A stretch of DNA of 64,000 nt from Nocardia blacklockiae (GTDB taxonomy: Bacteria > Actinomycetota > Actinomycetes > Mycobacteriales > Mycobacteriaceae). The notes beneath the pieces were generated by a model that was given only the letters and a program-made list of their open reading frames with translations, did not search any database and was not told where the DNA came from. Of this stretch, positions 57,303 through 64,000 are shown piece after piece. The position numbers were made by a program, and so were the translations under genes. The DNA lies in NCBI RefSeq assembly GCF_015477355.1, contig NZ_JADLRJ010000001.1:1302001-1366000 (forward strand). Direction: 5' to 3'. Positions within the stretch are counted from its first letter, which is position 1, and every line of letters begins with the position of its first letter.

Positions 57303-58670
57303 ATGGGTTCCGCGAAGATCGTGATAGTCGGCGGCGGTTTCTCCGGCGTCGAGTGCGCCCGCTATCTGGAACGCCACCTCCGTCCGGAGGAGGCGTTCGT
57401 CCAGCTGGTCACGCCCGACGCCGGGCTGCTGTATCTGCCGCTGCTGCCGCAGGTCGCCTCGGGCGTGCTCAATCCGCGCTCGATCGCGGTGCCGCTGCGG
57501 CGGGTGCTGCGGCGCACCGAGGTCGTGCCCGGCATGGCGATCGGGGTGGAGCCGAAGACCCGGCAGGTGGTGGTGCGCCGGTCCGCGGGGCCGGAGTGCG
57601 CGCTCGACTACGACCACCTGGTGCTGGTGCCGGGCAGTATCACGCGGGTGCTCGATGTGCCGGGTCTGCACGAGCACGGTTTCGGCATGAAAACCCTTGC
57701 GGAGGCGATGTTCCTGCGCGACCACGTGCTGCAGCAGCTGGACGTGGCCGCGATGCGCGGCGAGGAGGACGACGACCGCGAGCGCCTGCACTTCGTCACC
57801 ATCGGCGCGGGATACGCGGGCACCGAGACGACCGCGGTGCTCAACAAGGTGACCGAGGCCGCCGCGCGCCGCTACTTCCCGAGACTCGAATCCGGCATGG
57901 TGCGCTGGCATCTGGTCACCCGCGGCGACCGGATCATGCCCGAACTCGGCGAGCGGCTGGGCGCGGCGGCCAAGCGCAATCTGGCCGAGCGCGGCATCGA
58001 ACTGATCTGCGGCGCGTCCGCGAAAGAGGTGACCGCGCACGGGGTTCAGCTCACCAACGGGCGATTCATCCCGTCCCGCACGGTGGTGTGGACCGCCGGG
58101 GTCGCGCCCAGTCCCCTGGCGGGTCATCTCGGCGCGGCGACGGAGAAGGGCCGCATCGTCGCCGACGCCGACCTCACCGTGCCGGGCCTCACCGGCGTCT
58201 GGGCGTGCGGCGACGCCGCCGCGGTCCCCGACCTGACCGAGCAGCCCGGCACCGTCTGCGCGCCGACCGCCCAGCACGCCATGCGCCAGGGCCGCCACCT
58301 CGGCAAGAACCTCGTGGCCGAACTACGCGGCAAGCGCCGCCGCCCCTACCGGCATCCCGACCTCGGCCTGGTCGTCGACCTCGGCGGCACCGACGCCGTG
58401 GCCCGCCCGCTGAAGATCGGATTGCACGGTCTCCCAGCGCAACTCGTCACCCGCGGCTACCACCTGATGGCCCTGCGCACCGTCGTGGCCCGCACCCGCG
58501 TCGCCTTCGACTGGACCGTCCACGGCCTCAGCGGCGACGACTTCCTGCGCATCGGCTACGGCGACTACGACGCCCACACCATCGGCGGCTTCGAACAGAC
58601 CGGCTGCTACCTCCCCGCCGAACAGGTCCCGCGCGCCCTAGAAGCCCTGTGCGACCCGAACCCCTCCTGA
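57303..58670 (+). CDS. ndh: Type II NADH dehydrogenase (NAD(P)/FAD oxidoreductase)
   Basis: This 455-aa protein resembles NDH-2, the single-subunit, non-proton-pumping NADH:quinone oxidoreductase. The first nucleotide motif is KIVIVGGGFSGVECARYL, the second is FVTIGAGYAGTETTAVL. VWTAGVAPSPLAGHLGA and VWACGDAAAVPD (FAD-binding) follow, and then QHAMRQGRHLGKNL. The C-terminal segment, with GLHGLPAQLVTRGYHLMALR, is amphipathic and could dock on the membrane. The ATG at 57303 opens directly on the FAD strand. It follows the monooxygenase by 70 bp on the same strand and might be cotranscribed. Sequence alone does not prove quinone reduction, because related flavoproteins exist. Confidence 0.83.
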   Translation: MGSAKIVIVGGGFSGVECARYLERHLRPEEAFVQLVTPDAGLLYLPLLPQVASGVLNPRSIAVPLRRVLRRTEVVPGMAIGVEPKTRQVVVRRSAGPECALDYDHLVLVPGSITRVLDVPGLHEHGFGMKTLAEAMFLRDHVLQQLDVAAMRGEEDDDRERLHFVTIGAGYAGTETTAVLNKVTEAAARRYFPRLESGMVRWHLVTRGDRIMPELGERLGAAAKRNLAERGIELICGASAKEVTAHGVQLTNGRFIPSRTVVWTAGVAPSPLAGHLGAATEKGRIVADADLTVPGLTGVWACGDAAAVPDLTEQPGTVCAPTAQHAMRQGRHLGKNLVAELRGKRRRPYRHPDLGLVVDLGGTDAVARPLKIGLHGLPAQLVTRGYHLMALRTVVARTRVAFDWTVHGLSGDDFLRIGYGDYDAHTIGGFEQTGCYLPAEQVPRALEALCDPNPS

Positions 58671-58787
58671 CCCGCCGCGGGCGAATTCACCCGACACATC
58701 GGATATTTCGATCATTCGGGCCCTGTCGGGGCGGGTGGTGGTGCGCGAGGATGAAGGACCACCGACGTCCACGATTCAGGAGCGCGC

Positions 58788-60137
58788 ATGCCCCCGTCAC
58801 CGACCGCACTCGGAGGATTCACCGGGACGGTGCTGGTGGGTCGCGACATTCCGGCGGGCTACCGCGCCGACCGGTCCGGCTACGTCCCGGCCGGGGAGCC
58901 GGAGGTGCTGGTGCTCGCGGCCGATGTCGACGATGTCCGGCGCGCGGTGACGGTGGCGGCGGACTCGGGGCTGTCGGTGGTGGTGCGCGGGGCCGGGAGT
59001 GGGCTCGCCGGAGGCGCGGCGGCGGGCGCCGGGTCGCTGGTTCTGGATGTGAGCGGCCTGGATCGCATTCTGGAGATCGCCGCCGAGGACGAACTTGCGG
59101 TGGTGCAGGCCGGAGTGAGCGCGGCGGCCCTCGACACGGCGGCGCACCGGCACGGACTGCGCTACGCGCCCGACCCGGCCAGTACCGCCCTGTCGACCAT
59201 CGGCGGCAATATCGCCACCAACGCGGGCGGCCTACGCTGCGTGAAATACGGCGTCACCGGCGACGCGGTCCTGGGCCTGGACGTCGTCCTGTCCGACGGC
59301 ACCCTGCTGCACACCGGGCGGCGCACCGCGAAAGGCGTTGCGGGACTGAATCTCACGAGCCTGTTCACCGGATCGGAGGGCACGCTCGGTGTCATCGTGG
59401 CGGCCACCGTCCGGCTGCAACCGGTGCCCGTCGACACCGTCACCGTCGCCGCCTACTTCGACGACGTCGACCAGGCGGCCGCCGCCGCCGCGGCGGTGCT
59501 GGCCGCGCGGGTGCGCCCGGCGATGCTCGAACTCCTCGACGAGGCCTCCTTGCGCGAGGCCCAGGATCTGCTCGGCACGCGCGCGGACGCGGCGGGCGCG
59601 TTCGTGGTCGCGCAGACCGACGGCTTCGGCGCCCGCGCGGAGGCCGACGTCGTCGCGGACGTGTTCCGCGCGGTCACCGCGCGCGTGCGGCTCAGCGACG
59701 ACGAGGACACCGCGGCCGAACTGCTGGCCGTGCGCCGCGCGGCCCTGCCCGCGCTGGAGCGCCACGGCCGGGTGCTGATCGAGGACATCGCCGTGCCGCG
59801 CTCCCGCATCGCGGCCGCGGTGCGCCGCATCACCGAGATAGCCGCGCGCCACGACAGCCGCATCCACACCTTCGGCCACGCCGGCGACGGCAATCTGCAC
59901 CCGATCATCGTGGTGCCCGCCGACGATCCCCGCGCCGCCGCGCGCGCCGTCGCCGCGGCCGACGAGATCTTCGCCACCGCACTGGAATTGGGCGGCACGA
60001 TCACCGGCGAGCACGGCGTCGGCGTTCTCAAACGCCGGTGGCTCGCGCGCGAACTCGCCCCCGAAGCCCTCGCCACCCAGCGAGCCATCCGCCGCGCCCT
60101 GGACCCGGGCGGCCTGTTCAACCCCGAGGCGGCGTGA
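58788..60137 (+). CDS. FAD-linked oxidase of the GlcD / D-lactate dehydrogenase type
   Basis: This 449-aa protein has a PCMH-type FAD domain (about 35-215: VVVRGAGSGLAGGAAAGAGS, TIGGNIATNAGGLRCVKYGV, LFTGSEGTLGVIVAATVRL). A C-terminal FAD-oxidase domain follows (HTFGHAGDGNLHPIIVV and GEHGVGVLKRRWLA). These are hallmarks of glycolate oxidase subunit GlcD and D-2-hydroxyacid dehydrogenases. It has no GlcE/GlcF partner nearby, so it likely uses another electron acceptor. A good ribosome site (AGGAG) precedes the ATG. It converges on the LysR gene with a 21-bp gap. Substrate: a D-2-hydroxyacid, not specified. Confidence 0.88.
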   Translation: MPPSPTALGGFTGTVLVGRDIPAGYRADRSGYVPAGEPEVLVLAADVDDVRRAVTVAADSGLSVVVRGAGSGLAGGAAAGAGSLVLDVSGLDRILEIAAEDELAVVQAGVSAAALDTAAHRHGLRYAPDPASTALSTIGGNIATNAGGLRCVKYGVTGDAVLGLDVVLSDGTLLHTGRRTAKGVAGLNLTSLFTGSEGTLGVIVAATVRLQPVPVDTVTVAAYFDDVDQAAAAAAAVLAARVRPAMLELLDEASLREAQDLLGTRADAAGAFVVAQTDGFGARAEADVVADVFRAVTARVRLSDDEDTAAELLAVRRAALPALERHGRVLIEDIAVPRSRIAAAVRRITEIAARHDSRIHTFGHAGDGNLHPIIVVPADDPRAAARAVAAADEIFATALELGGTITGEHGVGVLKRRWLARELAPEALATQRAIRRALDPGGLFNPEAA

Positions 60138-60158
60138 GAGTGCCGGTGCCCCAGGCGC

Positions 60159-61037
60159 TTACGCGACACCCTGCAAGCGCCGCCCCGCCACCGTCCGATA
60201 GTGGGCGGTGACGGCCGCCACGGCGGTGGCCTCGAGATCGGCCGCGAGCCCGCGCCGGGCGACCAGCCGCACGTCGACCGCGCCCATCGCGGGCAGGCCG
60301 CGCACCTCGGCCACACCGGCGGGCACCGCGGAATGGAAGGGCAGCAACGCGATTCCCAATCCGGCCTTGGCCGCGGCGAGCACGCCGTCGAGATTGCCGG
60401 ACTCGGCCGTGACCGCGACCTCGTAGCCCAGCTCGGTGAGCCGGTGCACGGCACGCCGCCGCAGCCCGCACGGCTCCTCGAACGCCACCAGCGAGATCGG
60501 CCCCGGCACCCGGGGCAGCTGCCAGCCCGGACCGGCCACCCAGCGCAGACCCAGTTCGCCCACCTCCACTCCGGCGGGATCGCCGTTGCCGCCCAGCACC
60601 ACGGCCAGGTCGAGAACGCCTTTACCGACCGCGTCGGTGAGCGTGGTGGAGCGGTCGATGCGGAAATGCAGATACACGTCCGGACAGGCCGCACGCAGCA
60701 CACCCAGCAGTTCGGGCAGCAGCCCGTCGGCGGCGTGCTCGGTGGACCCCACGGTAATGCGCCGCGGGTCCGACGGCGTGAAACGCGCCAGCATTTCGTC
60801 GTGCGCGGCGAGTAATTTCCGGGCCTCGACGACCAGGCGCTCACCGTCGGCGGTGAATCGCGAACTCCGGCCGTCCTTTTCCACCAGAGACATTTTCAGG
60901 CGTCGTTCCAGTAGCCGGACGTGCTGGCTGATCGTCGGCTGGCTCAGGTGCAGCGCGTCGGCCGCCCGCCGGAAACCGCCGGTGTCGGCGATGGTCACCA
61001 GCGTGCGCAGATGCGTCAGGTCCAGGGGGTCCGCCAT
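60159..61037 (-). CDS. LysR-family transcriptional regulator
   Basis: This 292-aa regulator has an N-terminal winged helix (LTHLRTLVTIADTGGFRRAA then LHLSQPTISQHVRLLERRL, residues 5-60). A type 2 periplasmic-like effector domain follows (RITVGSTEHAADGLLPELL, GVLDLAVVLGGNGD, AAKAGLGIALLPFHSAV). I chose the ATG at 61037, preceded by GAGGAGC. It is divergent from the LLM monooxygenase operon across 217 bp, the standard arrangement for a LysR gene and its target. A -10-like TAATAT (61221-61226) serves the target gene. A sulfur- or flavin-linked inducer is plausible from context only. Confidence 0.9.
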   Translation of the reverse strand: MADPLDLTHLRTLVTIADTGGFRRAADALHLSQPTISQHVRLLERRLKMSLVEKDGRSSRFTADGERLVVEARKLLAAHDEMLARFTPSDPRRITVGSTEHAADGLLPELLGVLRAACPDVYLHFRIDRSTTLTDAVGKGVLDLAVVLGGNGDPAGVEVGELGLRWVAGPGWQLPRVPGPISLVAFEEPCGLRRRAVHRLTELGYEVAVTAESGNLDGVLAAAKAGLGIALLPFHSAVPAGVAEVRGLPAMGAVDVRLVARRGLAADLEATAVAAVTAHYRTVAGRRLQGVA

Positions 61038-61220
61038 GCTCCTCGCCGCCTCGGATCGACACGAATTGTCAACGTGAGTCAAACGCATCCGCGACCGCGC
61101 GAATACCCTTTGAATCTACGAGATCGGAATCGTCGCAACGGCTTCCGGCTATCGGTTGTTATCGGCGATACGAATTGAAATCACTGCATCGAACCCTGGT
61201 TTCCACCGGTGCGGCCTCCC

Positions 61221-61226
61221 TAATAT
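61221..61226 (+). promoter_or_regulatory. Probable -10 box of the organosulfur operon
   Basis: TAATAT lies 28 bp upstream of the LLM enzyme ATG in an otherwise GC-rich leader. No good -35 box is seen 16-19 bp before it, which fits activation by the divergent LysR regulator. TAATATT is itself part of a weak dyad. Confidence 0.45.
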
Positions 61227-61254
61227 TGCGACGCATCGAGCCGAGAGGAATGTC

Positions 61255-62442
61255 ATGACCGTCGCATCCGGACCGGACGCGGTGCCCGCCACCGCCGCCG
61301 CGGAGGTTGAATTCATCAGCCTCACCCACACCAACGCCTCGACCGAGCTCGAGCCGATTCCCGCGCGCGGCATCGACCTGCCGTTCGTGCGCCGGTACGT
61401 GCGGGCGCTGGAGGACGGCGGATTCGACCTGACGCTGCTGCCCTACGGGTCCGCCGGCGCGGATTCTTTCGTGCTGGCCTCGGCGGTCGGCCAGCTCAGC
61501 GACCGTTTGAAGCCGATCGTCGCGGTGCGGCCGAACACGGTTTTCCCGACGGTCGCCGCGCAGCAGCTGGCCACCCTGGACCAGCTCACCGAGGGGCGGG
61601 CCGTGGTGCACCTCATCTCCGGCGGCAGCGACGCCGAGCAGGCGCGCCAGGGCGACTACCTGCCCAAGGCCGAAAGGTACGCGCGCACCAGCGAATTCGT
61701 CGACGTGCTGCGCCGCGCGTGGACCGCGACCGAGGCGTTCTCGCACGCGGGCGCGCACTACCGCTTCGACGGATTCGGTCCCGGGTTCCCGCCGTACGCC
61801 GGGCCGATCCCGATCTCGATCGGCGGCCAGTCCGACGCCGCGTTCGAGATCGGCGGCGCCAAGGCCGACATCTTCTCCTTCTGGGGAGAACCGCTGGCCG
61901 ACATCAGGAGTCAGATCGACCAGGTGCACGCGATCGCCGCCGCGGCCGGCCGCGCCGACCGGCCGCGCATCTGGGTCACCTTCCGGCCCATCGTCGCGCG
62001 CACCGACGACCTGGCGTGGGCGAAGGCCCGCGACTACGTCGAACGCATCGCCCGCACCTTCCAATCCGGTGCGCACCGGCTCGGCGACAAGGCGGCCCCG
62101 CAGAACGTCGGGTCGCGGCGGGCACTGGAATTCGCGCGCCGCCAGGAGGTTTACGACCGCGCGCTGTGGACCCGGACCGCGGCGGCCACGAACGCACAGG
62201 GCGCGTCGACGGCGCTGGTCGGCAGTCCCGAGACGGTCGCCGCGGCGATCCTCGACTACATCGACCTGGGCGCGAGCCTGGTGTCGATCCGCGGCTACGA
62301 CACCTACAACGACGTCGTCGACTACGGGCGCACGGTGCTGCCGCTGGTCCGCCAGGAGCTGGCGCACCGCACGGCCACCGGACGGCGCGGCACCCTGCAG
62401 GCCGACCATCCCGGCGCCCTGGCCGCGGCGGGCCGCCCGTGA
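61255..62442 (+). CDS. LLM-class flavin-dependent monooxygenase, alkanesulfonate (SsuD) type
   Basis: This 395-aa TIM-barrel FMNH2-dependent monooxygenase resembles SsuD and related enzymes that release sulfite from sulfonates. Supporting stretches are FDLTLLPYGSAGADSFVLAS, AVRPNTVFPTVAAQQLATLD, GRAVVHLISGGSDAEQARQG and PPYAGPIPISIGGQSDAAF. The final region, with SIRGYDTYNDVVDYGRTVLP, is typical. AGAGGAA precedes the ATG at 61255. The next gene overlaps its stop (GTGA). It needs a separate flavin reductase, not seen in the window. A dedicated organosulfur substrate is inferred from the neighbours. Confidence 0.85.
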   Translation: MTVASGPDAVPATAAAEVEFISLTHTNASTELEPIPARGIDLPFVRRYVRALEDGGFDLTLLPYGSAGADSFVLASAVGQLSDRLKPIVAVRPNTVFPTVAAQQLATLDQLTEGRAVVHLISGGSDAEQARQGDYLPKAERYARTSEFVDVLRRAWTATEAFSHAGAHYRFDGFGPGFPPYAGPIPISIGGQSDAAFEIGGAKADIFSFWGEPLADIRSQIDQVHAIAAAAGRADRPRIWVTFRPIVARTDDLAWAKARDYVERIARTFQSGAHRLGDKAAPQNVGSRRALEFARRQEVYDRALWTRTAAATNAQGASTALVGSPETVAAAILDYIDLGASLVSIRGYDTYNDVVDYGRTVLPLVRQELAHRTATGRRGTLQADHPGALAAAGRP

Positions 62443-63623
62443 CCGCCGCCGGACCGCGGGCGCTCACCGCACCGGACACCACACCGGCCGCGCTCGCCGC
62501 GCTCACCACGGAAATCGCCGCCACCGCAACGGAATACGACCGCAGCGCGGCGATCCCCGCGGCGGGGCTGCGGGCCGCGCACCGCGGCGGCTACCTGACC
62601 GCGTCGGCCGCCCGGCGCTACGGCGGCCCCGAACTCCCCCACCGCGAGGTGGCGCGGATCCTCGCCGCGATCGGCGAGGGCGATCCCTCGGTCGCGCTGC
62701 TCACCGCGAACACCCTCGCCGCGCATCACGCGCAGGCGCTCGGCGGCAGCTGGCCCGAGGACGTCTACACGGAGTTGCTGCGTCGCTCCGCCGAGCGGCC
62801 GACGCTGGTCAATGTGATCCGCGCCGAGCCCGAACTCGGTGCGCCCGCGCGCGGCGGCCTGCCCGCGACCGTCGCCCGCCGCGCCGCCGACGGCTGGATC
62901 GTCGACGGCCGCAAGAGCTTCGCCACCGGCGGCCCGGCGCTGGCCTACCACCTGGTGTGGGCGGTCACCGACGAAACCCCGGCCCGGGTGGGGCATGTCG
63001 TCGTTCCCGCCGAAGCGCCCGGCATCACCTGGCACGACACCTGGGATCACCTCGGCCTGCGCGCGTCGAACACGCACGACGTCACCTACGCGAATGTCAC
63101 TGTGCCGCACGGCCATTTCCTGGAGATCCCGTTCCGCGACGGCGTCTACCGCGATCCGGCCGCCGCGACCGGCCCGGCCTCGTTCGGCCACGTCGCCCTC
63201 TACGTCGGGGTGGCCCGGGCGGCGCGCCGCGCGTTCGCCGAGTTCGCTCGCGCGCGCGTCCCGTCGGCGCTGGGACGGCCCATCGCCGACACCGAGCGCA
63301 TCCAGGCGGTGGCCGGGGAGATCGAGGCGCAGATCGTGCAGGCCGAGACGCTGCTGTACGGCACCCTGCGACGGCTGGAGGCGGGGGAAGGCCTTGCCGC
63401 ACAGCACCTGTCGCTGATCAAGACGCTCATCGCCCGATCGGTGATCGCGGCCGTGCAGACCGCCGTCGCCGCGCTCGGCAACGCGGCCCTGACCCGGCGG
63501 CACCCCCTCGAACGGCACCTGCGCGACGTGCTGTGCGTGCGCGTGCACCCGCCGCAGGAGGACACGGCCCTGCTCGCCGCCGGTCGCGCGGTGCTCGCGC
63601 CGCCCGATCCGCTCGCGGACTGA
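62439..63623 (+). CDS. Acyl-CoA dehydrogenase-fold monooxygenase (SfnB/DszC-like)
   Basis: This 394-aa protein has the acyl-CoA dehydrogenase fold used by flavin-dependent desulfurising monooxygenases such as SfnB and DszC. Visible parts are GGYLTASAARRYGGPELPHR, VARILAAIGEGDPSVALLTA, WIVDGRKSFATGGPALAYHL and HLGLRASNTHDVTY, then long C-terminal helices. The GTG start overlaps the stop of the LLM gene (GTGA), indicating translational coupling. Pairing with an SsuD-like enzyme and a solute-binding lipoprotein suggests scavenging of sulfur from an imported organosulfur compound. An ordinary acyl-CoA dehydrogenase is less likely, but the catalytic Glu was not assigned. Confidence 0.8.
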   Translation: MTAAGPRALTAPDTTPAALAALTTEIAATATEYDRSAAIPAAGLRAAHRGGYLTASAARRYGGPELPHREVARILAAIGEGDPSVALLTANTLAAHHAQALGGSWPEDVYTELLRRSAERPTLVNVIRAEPELGAPARGGLPATVARRAADGWIVDGRKSFATGGPALAYHLVWAVTDETPARVGHVVVPAEAPGITWHDTWDHLGLRASNTHDVTYANVTVPHGHFLEIPFRDGVYRDPAAATGPASFGHVALYVGVARAARRAFAEFARARVPSALGRPIADTERIQAVAGEIEAQIVQAETLLYGTLRRLEAGEGLAAQHLSLIKTLIARSVIAAVQTAVAALGNAALTRRHPLERHLRDVLCVRVHPPQEDTALLAAGRAVLAPPDPLAD

Positions 63624-63688
63624 TCCGCACCCCTGTCCGTACCCGCCGGACCTCCGCGGTCCGGCCGATCCCGAGGAATCACCCCGCC

Positions 63689-64000
63689 ATGCCGACCACG
63701 ACCCGCCTGCTGCGCCGGGCCGCCGCTGCCGCTGCCGCCGCGCTCGCCCTGCTGGCCACCGCCTGCGGCGGCGCCGACCAGCCCAGCGGCCCGACCGGGG
63801 AAGGACAGGAGCCCGTGCGCGGCGGGACGCTGAATCTGGCGTTCTTTCCCGACAACGCGGCCTTCGCCTGCCTCGATCCCTTCCAGACCTACTGGATCGA
63901 GCACCGCACGCTGATCCGCAACTTCGCCGACTCGCTCACCGACCAGAACCCGGACACCGGCGAGATCGTGCCGTGGCTGGCCACCGGGTGGCAGATCGCG
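63689..64000 (+). CDS. Solute-binding lipoprotein of an ABC importer, N-terminal part
   Basis: The first 104 codons are present; the gene runs off the window. A lipoprotein signal peptide ends LALLATAC with Cys26 as the lipid-modified residue. The mature part begins with RGGTLNLAFFPDNAAF and continues with NFADSLTDQNPDTGE, the pattern of family 5 (peptide/nickel/oligopeptide) binding proteins. GAGGAA lies upstream of the ATG at 63689. It follows the acyl-CoA dehydrogenase-fold gene by 65 bp on the same strand and probably belongs to its operon; permease genes are expected beyond the edge. Confidence 0.82.
   Translation, partial: MPTTTRLLRRAAAAAAAALALLATACGGADQPSGPTGEGQEPVRGGTLNLAFFPDNAAFACLDPFQTYWIEHRTLIRNFADSLTDQNPDTGEIVPWLATGWQIA

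Overview
The window reads as a high-GC actinomycete chromosome, most likely Nocardia or a close relative. The evidence is strong G/C third-position bias on both strands, frequent GTG/TTG starts, many ATGA/GTGA stop-start overlaps, a rifampin monooxygenase very close to the Nocardia farcinica type as I remember it, and a giant mycobacteriales-style NRPS. No rRNA, tRNA, CRISPR array or insertion sequence was found.

Layout. 1-1437: the start of a carotenoid locus (crtI fragment, prenyl synthase) with 11-bp tandem repeats upstream. 1454-8631: an erythromycin-esterase-like hydrolase divergent from a double-MerR regulator, a GlxA-type regulator divergent from an alpha/beta hydrolase, a baeRF-family protein, and a translationally coupled prephenate dehydrogenase/EamA exporter pair. 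8632-11582: a promoter with three 10-bp-spaced TACCTA boxes, an unrecognised helical protein and a coupled cytochrome P450. 11596-14028: a lone TrbL/VirB6-like membrane protein. 14151-18395: a five-gene partner-switching operon (STAS, PP2C phosphatase, CarH/photocobilin-like B12 sensor, STAS, STAS), with a PAS-ANTAR gene divergent from it. 19411-22052: an SDR, a DUF574-type methyltransferase and an XRE/DUF5753 regulator. 22321-25134: small envelope or unknown genes, two tandem-repeat patches and a CYTH protein. 25445-31052: a coupled heme peroxidase, catalase-like protein and LAL regulator operon behind two copies of a 17-bp near-palindrome, followed by an astacin-like metallopeptidase and a strong bidirectional terminator.

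32215-55200 is one 7661-residue NRPS gene with seven C-A-PCP modules and a terminal thioesterase. Module 1 has a clear threonine code, and no epimerisation domain is present. Divergent from it, behind what looks like a rifamycin-associated element, lies a rifampin monooxygenase. 57303-64000 holds a type II NADH dehydrogenase, a GlcD-type FAD oxidase, and a LysR gene divergent from an organosulfur-type operon (SsuD-like LLM enzyme, acyl-CoA-dehydrogenase-fold monooxygenase, and the start of a peptide/solute-binding lipoprotein).

Most interesting signals: (1) the B12 protein at 15185-16276 carries the W-x9-EH signature of CarH-type adenosylcobalamin photoreceptors plus an extra C-terminal helical domain, and it sits inside a PP2C/STAS partner-switch operon with no kinase in sight; (2) the TACCTA-controlled unknown protein/P450 pair; (3) the peroxidase/catalase-like/LAL operon with duplicated operator candidates; (4) an orphan heptamodular NRPS with uncommon specificity codes; (5) a palindrome matching my memory of the rifamycin-associated element upstream of the monooxygenase. 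Everything here is read by eye; no database search was possible.
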